Positions 32,598 to 42,279 of a stretch of 64,000 nt of DNA are shown here, in pieces. This DNA comes from Pseudomonas japonica (GTDB lineage: Bacteria > Pseudomonadota > Gammaproteobacteria > Pseudomonadales > Pseudomonadaceae): positions 62,001 through 126,000 of the forward strand of contig NZ_JAAMQU010000002.1 in assembly GCF_013522925.1 (NCBI RefSeq), read 5' to 3'. The stretch's first letter is position 1, and the number at the start of each line of letters is the position of its first letter. The notes beneath the pieces were generated by a model that was given only the letters and a program-made list of their open reading frames with translations, did no database searches and was not told the DNA's origin. The position numbers and the translations under genes were made by a program.

Positions 32598-33779
32598 ATG
32601 ACCCGTATCGGAACCCCCCTGTCCCCGACGGCCACCCGTGTCTTGCTTTGTGGCTCTGGCGAGCTGGGCAAGGAAGTGGTGATCGAGCTTCAGCGCCTGG
32701 GTGTGGAAGTAATCGCCGTGGACCGCTACGCCAACGCGCCGGCCATGCAGGTGGCCCACCGCAGCCATGTGATCAACATGCTCGACGGTGCGGCGCTGCG
32801 CGCGGTGATCGAAGCCGAGAAGCCTCACTACATCGTGCCGGAAATCGAAGCGATCGCCACCGCCACGCTGGTGGAACTGGAAAACCAAGGCTTCACGGTC
32901 ATCCCTACCGCGCGTGCGGCTCAGCTGACCATGAACCGCGAGGGCATCCGCCGCCTGGCCGCCGAAGAGTTGGGCCTGCCCACGTCGCCCTATCGCTTTG
33001 CCGACACGGTCGAGGATTACCGCGAGGCCGTTCAGGCGCTGGGCTTCCCTTGCGTGGTCAAGCCGGTCATGAGTTCCTCCGGCAAGGGCCAGAGCCTGCT
33101 CAAGGGCGAAGACGACGTTCAGCGCGCGTGGGAATACGCCCAGGAAGGCGGGCGCGCCGGCAAGGGCCGGGTGATCGTCGAGGGGTTCATTGACTTCGAC
33201 TACGAAATTACCCTGCTTACCGTGCGCCATGGCGCCGGTACCACCTTCTGCGAGCCTGTCGGGCATCGCCAGGAAAAAGGCGATTACCAGGAATCCTGGC
33301 AGCCCCAGGCCATGAGCGAAAAAGCCCTGGAGGCGTCCCGCGAAGTCGCCCGCGCCGTGACCGAAGCCCTGGGTGGGCGCGGCATGTTCGGCGTAGAGCT
33401 GTTCATCAAGGGTGATCAGGTGTGGTTCAGCGAAGTGTCGCCGCGCCCGCACGACACTGGCCTGGTCACCTTGATCTCGCAAGACCTGTCCCAGTTCGCC
33501 CTGCACGCTCGCGCTATCCTTGGCCTGCCAGTGCCAGTAGTGCGCCAGTTCGGGCCATCGGCTTCGGCTGTGGTGCTGGTGGAAGGCACGTCCCAGCAAA
33601 CCGCTTTCGCCAACCTTGGCGCCGCCCTCAGCGAGCCGGATACGGCCCTGCGCCTGTTCGGCAAGCCGGAAGTCAACGGTCAGCGGCGCATGGGTGTGGC
33701 GCTGGCGCGGGACGAATCCATCGAAGCGGCCCGCGCCAAGGCCACGCGCGCGGCCCAGGCCGTGAACGTCGAGCTGTAA
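32598..33779 (+). CDS. purT: Formate-dependent phosphoribosylglycinamide formyltransferase
   Basis: PurT formylates GAR using formate and ATP, an alternative to the folate-dependent PurN. The 393-aa ATP-grasp enzyme shows the N-terminal [20 protein letters not shown], the ATP-grasp segment [13 protein letters not shown], the metal-binding [20 protein letters not shown] and the C-terminal [13 protein letters not shown] end. The start ATG 32598 has TTGAGGACC before it. A TAGAAT at 32532-32537 is a possible -10. It is transcribed separately from the DUF1289 gene. Confidence 0.97.
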   Translation: MTRIGTPLSPTATRVLLCGSGELGKEVVIELQRLGVEVIAVDRYANAPAMQVAHRSHVINMLDGAALRAVIEAEKPHYIVPEIEAIATATLVELENQGFTVIPTARAAQLTMNREGIRRLAAEELGLPTSPYRFADTVEDYREAVQALGFPCVVKPVMSSSGKGQSLLKGEDDVQRAWEYAQEGGRAGKGRVIVEGFIDFDYEITLLTVRHGAGTTFCEPVGHRQEKGDYQESWQPQAMSEKALEASREVARAVTEALGGRGMFGVELFIKGDQVWFSEVSPRPHDTGLVTLISQDLSQFALHARAILGLPVPVVRQFGPSASAVVLVEGTSQQTAFANLGAALSEPDTALRLFGKPEVNGQRRMGVALARDESIEAARAKATRAAQAVNVEL

Positions 33780-33832
33780 CAGTCATGAAGTATGCGGGCC
33801 ATAGCCGATAGGCCAGGCCCGCAAACCGCTGT

Positions 33833-35140
33833 TCAGAGATTCTTGTCTCGGGTTTCCTTCAGGCACATCACGGCCAGCAGGCTGATCAGGGCGGCGACGG
33901 ACACATAGCCGCCCACCCAGCTCAGGCCGCCCATGGCCACTAGCTTCTGCGCGAAGAACGGTGCCGCCGACGCGCCCACGATGCCGCCCAGGTTATAGGC
34001 CGCCGATGCGCCGGTGTAGCGCACCCGGGTGGGGAACAGCTCGGGCAGCAGGGCGCCCATCGGTGCAAAGGTCGCCCCCATCAGCAACAGCTCCAGGCTC
34101 AGGAACAGCACCACGCCCGTGGTGGAACCCTGTGTGAGCAGCGGCTCCATCGCAAACCCCGACAGCAGTGCGAGCACGCCGCTGACCAGCAGCACCGGCT
34201 TGCGCCCGTAGCGGTCGCTCAGCCAGGCAGACACCGGCGTGGCCGCCGCCATGAACAGCACCGCGAAGCACAGCATGGCAAGAAAGCCCTGGCGGCTATA
34301 CCCCAGGCTGGTGACGCCATAGCTGAGCGAAAACACCGTGGAAATGTAGAAGAGTGCATAGCACACCACCATGGCCGCGGCGCCCAGCAGCATGGGCCGC
34401 CAATGCTGGGTAAACACTTCCATCACCGGCACCCGGGCGGTTTCGTGGCGCGCCAGGGCGGCCGCGAATACGGGTGTTTCCGCCAGCTTGAGGCGTACAT
34501 ACAGGCCCACTACTACCAGCAACGCGCTCAACAGGAACGGCAGGCGCCAGCCCCAGCTGCGAAATTGCTCGTCATCCAACCCCAGGGCCAGGGCAAGGAA
34601 CAAGCCGTTGGCCGCAAGAAAGCCAATCGAAGGGCCGAGTTGCGGGAACATGCCGAACCAGCCGCGCTTGCCTTTCGGCGCATTTTCGGTGGCCAGCAGC
34701 GCGGCGCCACCCCATTCCCCGCCCAGCCCCAACCCTTGGCCGAAGCGCAGCACGCACAGCAGCACAGGTGCCCAAAGGCCAATCTGCTCATGGCCCGGCA
34801 GCACGCCAATCAAAGTGGTGCACACGCCCATCAGCAGCAGCGAGGCTACCAGGGTGACCTTGCGGCCTACACGGTCACCGAAATGCCCGAACAGCGCAGA
34901 GCCCAGTGGCCTGGCCAAAAAAGCGATGCCAAAGGTGAGAAAGGCGGACAGCATTTGCGCGGTGCCGGAGCTTTGCGGAAAAAACACTGGCCCGATCACC
35001 AGCGCGGCGGCGGTGGCGTACACGTAGAAATCATAGAACTCGATCGCAGTACCGATGAAGCTGGCAGTGGCGACGCGGGCAGGGGAGTTGACAGGGTGTG
35101 CCGAGGGCACGTCATCGCAGGCGAGGGTGGTAGCGGTCAT
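33833..35140 (-). CDS. MFS transporter, metabolite:proton symporter (MHS) family
   Basis: A 435-aa protein with twelve predicted membrane segments. The first, SFIGTAIEFYDFYVYATAAA, and the loop FGHFGDRVGRKVTLV are typical of the MHS group, which includes shikimate, alpha-ketoglutarate, citrate and proline/betaine symporters. The substrate cannot be assigned. ATG 35140 is used; ATG 35158 is a possible earlier start. It is convergent with purT, with a GCGGGCC/GGCCCGC hairpin in the gap, and it stands alone. Confidence 0.85.
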   Translation of the reverse strand: MTATTLACDDVPSAHPVNSPARVATASFIGTAIEFYDFYVYATAAALVIGPVFFPQSSGTAQMLSAFLTFGIAFLARPLGSALFGHFGDRVGRKVTLVASLLLMGVCTTLIGVLPGHEQIGLWAPVLLCVLRFGQGLGLGGEWGGAALLATENAPKGKRGWFGMFPQLGPSIGFLAANGLFLALALGLDDEQFRSWGWRLPFLLSALLVVVGLYVRLKLAETPVFAAALARHETARVPVMEVFTQHWRPMLLGAAAMVVCYALFYISTVFSLSYGVTSLGYSRQGFLAMLCFAVLFMAAATPVSAWLSDRYGRKPVLLVSGVLALLSGFAMEPLLTQGSTTGVVLFLSLELLLMGATFAPMGALLPELFPTRVRYTGASAAYNLGGIVGASAAPFFAQKLVAMGGLSWVGGYVSVAALISLLAVMCLKETRDKNL

Positions 35141-35375
35141 GGGTGTCTCGACAGTCATTGGCCATGGGCGGCAAGGGCCGCGCTGGCGGATTGTTTTGAT
35201 CCTCACTGAACCGCGCCCCCGGATCGGGGTGGCGCCGCCTTTTCGGGTTGGAAAAAGGCAAGCGCGGCGTTCAGCTGGGCTGACTGGCCAGAAACGTGCG
35301 GCGCGGGTGGCACCGGCTTCGGCGGGCTTGGGTAAGCCCTCGGAGTATAGGAAGCGCTGCCCTGGCGGGCAATCG

Positions 35376-36584
35376 TCACAACGCGGGAGGGGTGGCTACG
35401 TGTTGCCAGGCAAGCAGCCGCTTTACGCGGTTTTCCTCGGTTTCGAGGATTTCCATGCGATAGCGGCCGATCTTCAGGCACACCGCTCGCTCAGGAATGG
35501 ACTCCAGCGCTTCGGTGACCAGGCCGTTGAGGGTCTTGGGGCCGTCGCTGGGGAGGTGCCAGCCCAGCACCTTGTTCAAGTCGCGCAAACTGGCGGCGCC
35601 GTCGAGAATGTAGCGGCCATCCGGTTGCGGGAACACATGAGGGTGGCTGCCGGCTTGCTCGCTTTCGAACTCGCCCACGATTTCCTCGAGGATGTCTTCA
35701 AGGGTTACCAGGCCAAGCACTTCACCGTATTCGTCGACCACCATCCCCAGGCGACGCTGCTGCTTGTGGAAGTTAAGCAGCTGTATGTGCAACGGGGTGC
35801 CTTCCGGGACGAAGTAGGCCTCGTAGCAGGCACCGAGCAAGGCTTCTTCGGTCAGGCTGCGGCTGGGCAGCAGGTGGCTGATCTGCCGGGTATTGACCAC
35901 CTTGTCCACCTGGTTGATGTCGCCGCGGAACACCGGCAGGCGGGTGTGCCGGCTGACCATCAGCTGGTCGATGATCTGCTCGAGCGGGTCGTTCAGGTCC
36001 AGGCCATCGACCTCGTGGCGGGGCACCAGGATGTCGTTCACCGTCATGCGGTCCAGGCCCATGATGCTGCTCACTGCGTTCTGTTTCGCTGCCCGGCCCT
36101 CGGCTTCCCGCTCCTGAGACGAGGCAGGTTTGCGCTGTGCGTCACGGCCCGATGCCGCCGGAGCGGTGGCGGCAGGGCCGATGAGCGCCTTGACCAGGCG
36201 CTGTTGCAGGCCTGCCAGCGGCGCGAGCAGGCGCACGGGCAACCACAGGAGCACGCCTGGCTGAACGAAATGATCCGGGTAGCGTTGGGCGAGCAGGCGG
36301 GGAAGGGCGCCGGTGAGCAACGTAATGCCGAGCCAGGCAAGCACCGCGGCCCAGGCCGCCCCGGCCGCGCCGTGGTGCTGATCTGCGAGCAGCACGGCCA
36401 GGCTGACAATGATCACCTGAAACACCAGCCGGGCCAGCCCTACGCTCACCCGTTCCTTGTCGGATGAACGCTGGCCACGGCCAGTGCGTGCGCGCCGGGC
36501 GTGCTCGAAGGTACCAATGCTGGCGGCCCACAACAGCGCCAGGGCGATGGCGCCTGCCGCCGGTGCCACGGTCAAGGAGGTCAT
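35376..36584 (-). CDS. CBS-domain membrane protein, CorB/CorC (HlyC) family
   Basis: A 402-aa protein: three to four hydrophobic segments in the first 130 residues form a DUF21-like membrane domain, followed by a charged linker and a pair of CBS domains (MTVNDILVPRHEVDGLDL to LGLVTLEDILEEIVGEFES). A CorC_HlyC domain ends the protein (DGRYILDGAASLRDLNKVLG). The family is linked to magnesium/cobalt efflux. It starts 9 bases after the ccsA-like gene ends, so the two are probably an operon. Confidence 0.9.
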   Translation of the reverse strand: MTSLTVAPAAGAIALALLWAASIGTFEHARRARTGRGQRSSDKERVSVGLARLVFQVIIVSLAVLLADQHHGAAGAAWAAVLAWLGITLLTGALPRLLAQRYPDHFVQPGVLLWLPVRLLAPLAGLQQRLVKALIGPAATAPAASGRDAQRKPASSQEREAEGRAAKQNAVSSIMGLDRMTVNDILVPRHEVDGLDLNDPLEQIIDQLMVSRHTRLPVFRGDINQVDKVVNTRQISHLLPSRSLTEEALLGACYEAYFVPEGTPLHIQLLNFHKQQRRLGMVVDEYGEVLGLVTLEDILEEIVGEFESEQAGSHPHVFPQPDGRYILDGAASLRDLNKVLGWHLPSDGPKTLNGLVTEALESIPERAVCLKIGRYRMEILETEENRVKRLLAWQHVATPPAL

Positions 36585-36593
36585 GGCTGGCTC

Positions 36594-37406
36594 TCAGATA
36601 TGAAGGATGTATTCACGAACCAGCTTGCTGCCGAAGTAGGCGAGCATCAGCAACACGAAGCCTGCGAGGGTCCAGCGGATGGCCACGTGGCCTCGCCAGC
36701 CCAAGCGGGTGCGGCCCCACAGCAATACGCTGAACACCACCCAGGCCACGCAGGAGAGCAGCGTTTTATGCACCAGGTGCTGAGCGAACATGTTCTCGAG
36801 GAACAGCCAGCCGGATATCAGCGACAGCGACAACAGTACCCAGCCCGCCCACAGGAAACCGAACAGCAGGCTCTCCATGGTTTGCAGGGGAGGGAAGGCG
36901 CGGATCGGCCCGGAAGGGTGCTTGTGCTTGAGCTGGTGGTCTTGCGCCAGCAGCAGCAAGGCCTGGAACGCCGCGATGGTGAACACGCCATACGCCAGAA
37001 TGGACAGCAGGATATGCGCGAGGATGCCCGGCTCGTCGTCGATCACCGGTACGGTGCCGGAGGGCACGAACTGAGCGACCAGGGTAGTAATGACCCCAAG
37101 TGGATAAAGCAGCACCAGGAGGTTTTCCACGGGCAGGGACGCGCAAGCCAACAGCGTGAGGGCGATCACTGCGGCGGCGATAAGGTTTGCCGCGGTGATG
37201 AAATCCAGGTTGAGCCCGCTGGGCGCCAGCATTTGCGAGGACAGGGCCAGCGCGTGCAGCAGCACGGCGAGTATGCCCCCACCACACAGCAGGCGCTTGT
37301 TGGACCTGGCCCCATGGGCAAGCCGCGCGCCCTGATAGACCGTGACCGAGGCGTAGATCAAGGCAGAGGCAAGGCTGGGTAGCAAACTGGGGGGCAAGGG
37401 AAGCAT
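36594..37406 (-). CDS. CcsA/YpjD-type inner-membrane protein (cytochrome c assembly family)
   Basis: A 270-aa protein with about eight hydrophobic helices and conserved segments near HILLSILAYGVFTIAAFQAL and LVHKTLLSCVAWVVFSVLLW. The histidines in these helices match the heme-handling CcsA/HemX/YpjD family. The gene is conserved next to ffh in pseudomonads; its role there is not known. ATG 37406 is preceded by a Shine-Dalgarno-poor region. It is divergent from ffh. Confidence 0.85.
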   Translation of the reverse strand: MLPLPPSLLPSLASALIYASVTVYQGARLAHGARSNKRLLCGGGILAVLLHALALSSQMLAPSGLNLDFITAANLIAAAVIALTLLACASLPVENLLVLLYPLGVITTLVAQFVPSGTVPVIDDEPGILAHILLSILAYGVFTIAAFQALLLLAQDHQLKHKHPSGPIRAFPPLQTMESLLFGFLWAGWVLLSLSLISGWLFLENMFAQHLVHKTLLSCVAWVVFSVLLWGRTRLGWRGHVAIRWTLAGFVLLMLAYFGSKLVREYILHI

Positions 37407-37508
37407 AGGTCCTGACGAGCGGCCACTAAAGAAGCGAGTGTGGCATAGAACCTTCGCCCGGATAAAGACTGCCGCACCGCCCCGGTGTCGGCCCGGGCAA
37501 CTTCCCGT

Positions 37509-37514
37509 TATAAT
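37509..37514 (+). promoter_or_regulatory. Consensus -10 box of ffh
   Basis: TATAAT at 37509-37514, 83 bases before the ffh start. No convincing -35 is seen at 16-18 bases upstream, so only the -10 element is called. Confidence 0.5.
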
Positions 37515-37597
37515 CGCCGGTCTTCCCTTGCCCGTGGCCAGAGCACATCGGCAGGCCGCATGCCACTTCGGTTCGACGGAGCCTGTAAGGATCGCCC

Positions 37598-38971
37598 ATG
37601 TTTGAAAATCTTTCCGATCGTCTCTCGCAGACGCTTCGCCATGTCACCGGCAAGGCGAAGCTGACCGAAGACAACATCAAGGACACCCTGCGCGAAGTGC
37701 GCATGGCGCTGCTCGAGGCGGACGTCGCGCTGCCGGTGGTGAAGGACTTCGTCAACGCCATCAAGGAACGCGCGGTCGGCACCGAGGTGTCCCGTAGCCT
37801 CACCCCGGGCCAGGCATTCGTGAAAATCGTGCGCGCCGAACTCGAAGCGGTGATGGGCGCGGCCAACGAAGACCTGATGCTCAATGTGGCACCGCCCGCG
37901 GTGGTGCTCATGGCCGGCCTGCAGGGTGCGGGTAAAACCACTACCGCCGCCAAGCTGGCGCGCTTCCTGAAGGAGCGCAAGAAGAAGTCGGTGATGGTGG
38001 TGTCGGCGGACGTGTACCGCCCCGCAGCCATCAAGCAGCTCGAAACCCTGGCCAACGATGTCGGGGTGACCTTCTTCCCGTCCGACATCAGCCAGAAGCC
38101 TGTGGCCATCGCCGAAGCGGCGATCCGCGAGGCCAGGCTCAAGTTCATCGACGTGGTCATCCTGGACACCGCCGGCCGCCTGCACATCGACGCCGACATG
38201 ATGGCCGAGATCCAGGCGCTCCACGCTGCGGTCAAGCCCGTGGAAACGCTGTTCGTGGTAGACGCCATGACCGGCCAGGACGCGGCCAACACCGCCAAGG
38301 CGTTCGGTGACGCGCTGCCGCTTACGGGCGTGGTGCTGACCAAGGTCGACGGCGACGCCCGGGGCGGTGCCGCGTTGTCGGTGCGTTCCATTACCGGCAA
38401 GCCGATCAAGTTCATCGGTATGGGCGAGAAAACCGAAGCGCTCGAGCCGTTCCACCCGGACCGTATCGCTTCGCGCATTCTGGGCATGGGCGACGTGCTC
38501 AGCCTGATCGAGCAGGCCGAGCAGAACCTCGACAAGGAAAAGGCCGAGAAGCTCGCCAAGAAGATCAAGAAGGGCAAGGGGTTCGACCTCGAAGACTTCC
38601 GCGACCAGCTGCTGCAGATGAAAACCATGGGCGGCCTGGGCAGCCTCATGGAAAAGCTGCCCAACATCGGCGGCGTCAACCTCTCCCAGATGGGCAATGC
38701 CCAGGGCGCGGCCGAGAAGCAGTTCAAGCAGATGGAAGCGATCATCAACTCGATGACCCCGGCCGAGCGCCGCGATCCCGAGCTGATCAGTGGCTCGCGC
38801 AAGCGCCGTATCGCCATCGGTTCGGGCACCCAGGTGCAGGACGTAGGGCGCCTGATCAAGCAGCACAAGCAGATGCAAAAGATGATGAAGAAATTCTCGG
38901 CCAAGGGCGGCATGGCGAAGATGATGCGCGGCCTTGGCGGCATGATGCCCGGCGGAATGCCTCGCCTCTGA
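37598..38971 (+). CDS. ffh: Signal recognition particle protein Ffh
   Basis: Ffh binds 4.5S RNA and signal sequences to deliver nascent membrane proteins to FtsY. The 457-aa protein has an N domain, the G domain (GLQGAGKTTTAAKLA, DTAGRLH, TKVDGDARGG) and a methionine-rich M domain ending in MMRGLGGMMPGGMPRL. The start codon ATG 37598 follows TAAGGATCGCCC. The 4.5S RNA gene is not in the window. Confidence 0.98.
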   Translation: MFENLSDRLSQTLRHVTGKAKLTEDNIKDTLREVRMALLEADVALPVVKDFVNAIKERAVGTEVSRSLTPGQAFVKIVRAELEAVMGAANEDLMLNVAPPAVVLMAGLQGAGKTTTAAKLARFLKERKKKSVMVVSADVYRPAAIKQLETLANDVGVTFFPSDISQKPVAIAEAAIREARLKFIDVVILDTAGRLHIDADMMAEIQALHAAVKPVETLFVVDAMTGQDAANTAKAFGDALPLTGVVLTKVDGDARGGAALSVRSITGKPIKFIGMGEKTEALEPFHPDRIASRILGMGDVLSLIEQAEQNLDKEKAEKLAKKIKKGKGFDLEDFRDQLLQMKTMGGLGSLMEKLPNIGGVNLSQMGNAQGAAEKQFKQMEAIINSMTPAERRDPELISGSRKRRIAIGSGTQVQDVGRLIKQHKQMQKMMKKFSAKGGMAKMMRGLGGMMPGGMPRL

Positions 38972-39035
38972 GGCGCGGTAACCATGCGTGCGTCGGGGTT
39001 TCCGACGCCGTGCCGGGAGCAGGGGTAAAAGAGGT

Positions 39036-39064
39036 TTGCAAAAATCCCTGCATTCCTTGAGAAT
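39036..39064 (+). promoter_or_regulatory. Candidate promoter of the rpsP-rimM-trmD-rplS operon
   Basis: TTGCAA (39036-39041), a 17-base spacer and GAGAAT (39059-39064), 73 bases before rpsP. Each hexamer matches the sigma70 consensus at four of six positions. Confidence 0.5.
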
Positions 39065-39137
39065 ATGCGGCCTTTCGGGCACCCGTGCCCGCTGTGCCTT
39101 ACAGATTTGCAGCACCGACAACAGGAACGATGTTCAC

Positions 39138-39389
39138 ATGGTAACCATCCGTCTTGCCCGTGGCGGCTCCAAAAAGCGCCCGTTTTACCACCTGACCGTG
39201 ACCGACAGCCGCAATGCGCGCGACGGTCGTTTCAACGAGCGTGTTGGCTTCTTCAACCCGATCGCCAACGGTGGCGAAGTTCGCCTGTCCGTCAACCAGG
39301 AGCGCGTAAGCTACTGGCTGTCCCAGGGCGCACAGCCGTCTGAGCGCGTTGCTCAGCTGCTGAAGGACGCTGCCAAGGCTTCCGCCTGA
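39138..39389 (+). CDS. rpsP: 30S ribosomal protein S16
   Basis: S16 of 83 aa with the family start [19 protein letters not shown] and the segment [17 protein letters not shown] 39138 is preceded by CAGGAACGATGTTCAC. It is the first gene of the four-gene operon rpsP-rimM-trmD-rplS, which couples ribosome assembly and tRNA modification. Confidence 0.98.
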   Translation: MVTIRLARGGSKKRPFYHLTVTDSRNARDGRFNERVGFFNPIANGGEVRLSVNQERVSYWLSQGAQPSERVAQLLKDAAKASA

Positions 39390-39394
39390 GCAGT

Positions 39395-39931
39395 ATGAAC
39401 GACACGCCAGACTCCGCGGATGACCTCATCGTCATCGGCAAGATTGTTTCGGTGCACGGCGTTCGTGGCGAAGTGAAGGTTTTCTCCTTTACCGACCCGA
39501 TTGACAACCTGCTGCAGTACAACCGCTGGACGCTTCGGCATGAAGGCATCGTCAAGCAGGTGGAAATGATCAGTGGCCGTTCCCAGAACAAGGTCCTGGT
39601 CGCGAAGTTGAAAGGTCTCGACGACCGTGAAGAGGCGCGCCTCCTCGCCGGTTACGAGATTTGCATCGCGCGCAGCCTGCTGCCCGACCTCACCGACGGC
39701 GATTACTACTGGTATCAGCTCGAGGGTTTACAGGTCATCAACGGCGAAGGGCACGTATTGGGCAAGATTGATCATCTGCTCGAAACCGGCGCCAACGATG
39801 TAATGGTGGTCAAACCCTGTGCGGGTAGCCTGGATGATCGCGAGCGCCTGTTGCCCTATACGGACGACTGCGTGCAAGCCATCGACCTCGGTGCCGGCGT
39901 CATGAGGGTTGAATGGGATGCGGATTTCTAG
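39395..39931 (+). CDS. rimM: 16S rRNA processing protein RimM
   Basis: A 178-aa maturation factor that binds S19 and helps assemble the 30S head. The N-terminal RimM domain shows VIGKIVSVHGVRGEVKVFSF and the C-terminal PRC-barrel shows YYWYQLEGLQVI. It begins 5 bases after rpsP ends and its stop is 3 bases before trmD, consistent with tight coupling. Confidence 0.97.
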   Translation: MNDTPDSADDLIVIGKIVSVHGVRGEVKVFSFTDPIDNLLQYNRWTLRHEGIVKQVEMISGRSQNKVLVAKLKGLDDREEARLLAGYEICIARSLLPDLTDGDYYWYQLEGLQVINGEGHVLGKIDHLLETGANDVMVVKPCAGSLDDRERLLPYTDDCVQAIDLGAGVMRVEWDADF

Positions 39932-39934
39932 GCC

Positions 39935-40687
39935 ATGGCGAGCCTGCGCATAGAAGTCATCACCCTGTTTCCCGAGATGTTCTCGGCCATCAGTGATTAC
40001 GGCATTACCAGCCGCGCGGTAAAGCAGGGTCTGCTTCAGCTGACCTGTCGCAACCCGCGGGCCTACACCACGGACCGTCACCACACAGTGGATGATCGCC
40101 CGTTTGGCGGTGGCCCTGGAATGGTAATGAAGATCAAGCCGCTGGAAGATGCCCTGGCCGATGCCAGGCAGGCAACCGGAGGCGCGGCGAAGGTGATCTA
40201 CCTTTCGCCACAAGGCCGGCGCCTTACTCAGGCGGCGGTGAAAGAGCTGGCAACCGTGGATTCCTTGATCCTGATTGCCGGGCGTTATGAAGGCATCGAC
40301 GAGCGTTTCATTGAAGCGCATGTGGATGAAGAGTGGTCGATTGGCGATTACGTGTTGTCCGGTGGCGAGCTGCCGGCCATGGTGCTGATTGATGCGGTTA
40401 CACGTTTGCTGCCTGGAGCTTTAGGGCATGCAGACTCCGCGGAGGAGGATTCCTTCACGGACGGCCTGCTGGATTGCCCGCACTACACCCGACCTGAGGT
40501 GTATGCGGAACGGCGTGTACCCGACGTGTTGCTTAGTGGCAACCATGCACACATCCGGCGCTGGCGTTTGCAGCAGTCCCTTGGGCGGACCTACGAACGA
40601 CGTGCCGATCTTCTGGAAAGTCGCTCACTTTCTGGAGAAGAGCAAAAGCTGCTGGCGGAGTACATCCGCGAGCGGGACGATAGTTAA
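39935..40687 (+). CDS. trmD: tRNA (guanine-N1)-methyltransferase
   Basis: TrmD makes m1G37 in tRNAs that read CNN or GG-type codons and prevents +1 frameshifting. The 250-aa SPOUT enzyme shows [11 protein letters not shown] at the start and the trefoil-knot SAM site [21 protein letters not shown] and [14 protein letters not shown]. It is third in the rpsP operon. Confidence 0.98.
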   Translation: MASLRIEVITLFPEMFSAISDYGITSRAVKQGLLQLTCRNPRAYTTDRHHTVDDRPFGGGPGMVMKIKPLEDALADARQATGGAAKVIYLSPQGRRLTQAAVKELATVDSLILIAGRYEGIDERFIEAHVDEEWSIGDYVLSGGELPAMVLIDAVTRLLPGALGHADSAEEDSFTDGLLDCPHYTRPEVYAERRVPDVLLSGNHAHIRRWRLQQSLGRTYERRADLLESRSLSGEEQKLLAEYIRERDDS

Positions 40688-40728
40688 CGTATCGATGGCA
40701 AACGAACCATTTGCCTTAGGAGCACAGC

Positions 40729-41079
40729 ATGACCAACAAGATTATCCTTCAGCTCGAAGCCGAGCAGATGACCAAGGAAATCCCGGCCTTCGCACCAGGC
40801 GACACCGTTGTCGTTCAAGTGAAGGTAAAGGAAGGCGAGCGTACCCGCTTGCAGGCCTTCGAGGGTGTTGTCATCGGCAAGCGTAACCGTGGCGTCAACA
40901 GCGCCTTCACCGTTCGCAAGATCTCCAACGGTGTTGGCGTTGAGCGTACCTTCCAGACCTACAGCCCGCAGATCGACAGCCTGGCCGTGAAACGTCGTGG
41001 TGACGTGCGTAAAGCCAAGCTGTACTACCTGCGTGAACTGTCTGGCAAGGCCGCCCGCATCAAGGAAAAACTTTCCTGA
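40729..41079 (+). CDS. rplS: 50S ribosomal protein L19
   Basis: L19 of 116 aa with [41 protein letters not shown] and the C-terminal [20 protein letters not shown]. It is the last gene of the operon, with TTAGGAGCACAGC as Shine-Dalgarno, and is followed by a strong terminator. Confidence 0.98.
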   Translation: MTNKIILQLEAEQMTKEIPAFAPGDTVVVQVKVKEGERTRLQAFEGVVIGKRNRGVNSAFTVRKISNGVGVERTFQTYSPQIDSLAVKRRGDVRKAKLYYLRELSGKAARIKEKLS

Positions 41080-41105
41080 TAGCGGCTTGAGCTCAGGCTC
41101 TCCCG

Positions 41106-41133
41106 AAAACCCCGGCCCTCGCGCCGGGGTTTT
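41106..41133 (+). terminator. Rho-independent terminator of the rpsP operon
   Basis: 11-bp perfect stem AAAACCCCGGC/GCCGGGGTTTT with a 6-base loop, followed by CCGTTTT, 27 bases after rplS. Confidence 0.9.
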
Positions 41134-41237
41134 CCGTTTTCGGGTTTCTGTTTCTGGCTTACAGACGCAGCCGGGATGTCGGGCACCTATGGATCGGCAC
41201 ATGCTAGGATCCTGCCCTTTGCCAACCTGAAGCCGCC

Positions 41238-42134
41238 ATGCCCGCCCTCGATCACGCCCTTATCGACCAATTCCTCGACGCCCTGTGGCTTGAAAAAGGC
41301 CTGTCCGAGAACAGCCGCAGCGCGTACCGCAGCGACCTGGCCCATTTCAATGGCTGGCTGGTGGGGCGGGGCATAGATCTGCAGGCGGCGGGCCGCGATG
41401 CGTTGCTCGACTACCTCGCATGGCGCGTCGACAACCAGTACAAGCCCCGCTCGACTGCACGTTTCCTCTCCGGCGCGCGGGGGTTTTACCGGTACCTGCT
41501 GCGTGAAGAAATCATCCCGCTAGACCCCACCTTGCTGGTCGAGCTGCCCAATCTCGGCAAGCCCTTGCCCAAAAGCCTGTCCGAAGCTGATGTCGATGCG
41601 CTGCTCGCCGCGCCAGACCTCAGCGAAGCCATTGGCCAGCGTGATCGCGCCATGCTTGAGGTGCTGTACGCGTGCGGGCTTCGAGTAACCGAGCTGGTAA
41701 GCCTTACTCTGGACCAGTTGAACCTGCGCCAGGGCGTGGTGCGTGTGATGGGCAAAGGCAGCAAGGAGCGCCTGGTGCCCATGGGGGAGGTGGCGATCAG
41801 TTGGCTGGAACGCTACTTGCGCGACGGCCGCGCAGAGCTGCTGAACGGCCGCCCCAGCGACGTGGTGTTTCCCAGCCAGCGGGGCGAGCAGATGACCCGC
41901 CAGACCTTCTGGCACCGCATCAAGCACCATGCCCTGCGTGCGGGCATCGACAAGGCCCTTTCACCGCATACATTGCGGCACGCGTTTGCCACGCACCTGC
42001 TGAACCATGGCGCAGACCTGCGTTCGGTACAGCTGCTGCTGGGTCATGCCGACCTCTCCACCACGCAGATCTACACCCATGTGGCGAAAGCCAGGCTGCA
42101 GGAATTGCACGCCCGGCACCATCCGCGCGGCTGA
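41238..42134 (+). CDS. xerD: Site-specific tyrosine recombinase XerD
   Basis: XerD acts with XerC at dif to resolve chromosome dimers. The 298-aa protein has an N-terminal SAM-like domain (IDQFLDALWLEKGLSENS) and the catalytic residues Arg in CGLRVTELVSL, HTLRHAFATHLL, LLGHADLSTTQIY with the nucleophilic Tyr. Chromosomal position before dsbC and hom and high similarity to XerD rather than phage integrases support a housekeeping role. Confidence 0.96.
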   Translation: MPALDHALIDQFLDALWLEKGLSENSRSAYRSDLAHFNGWLVGRGIDLQAAGRDALLDYLAWRVDNQYKPRSTARFLSGARGFYRYLLREEIIPLDPTLLVELPNLGKPLPKSLSEADVDALLAAPDLSEAIGQRDRAMLEVLYACGLRVTELVSLTLDQLNLRQGVVRVMGKGSKERLVPMGEVAISWLERYLRDGRAELLNGRPSDVVFPSQRGEQMTRQTFWHRIKHHALRAGIDKALSPHTLRHAFATHLLNHGADLRSVQLLLGHADLSTTQIYTHVAKARLQELHARHHPRG

Positions 42135-42279
42135 AAGATCGTACACATTCGTTGACGTGTGCCGCAGTCGGCCCCGCGAGCCTTATGTGGTAGTCTTTGC
42201 CGTCAGTTATGCCCAGCCCGCCGCTTCGTATCATCCCCCGGCCGGCCTGGGCCGTTCGTCCGCCGCCTCAGGAGTTCTC

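Noticed and set aside
33794..33822. Terminator between purT and the MFS gene
   Set aside because: The GCGGGCC/GGCCCGC hairpin is real but has no T-tract on either strand, so it is not listed as an intrinsic terminator.
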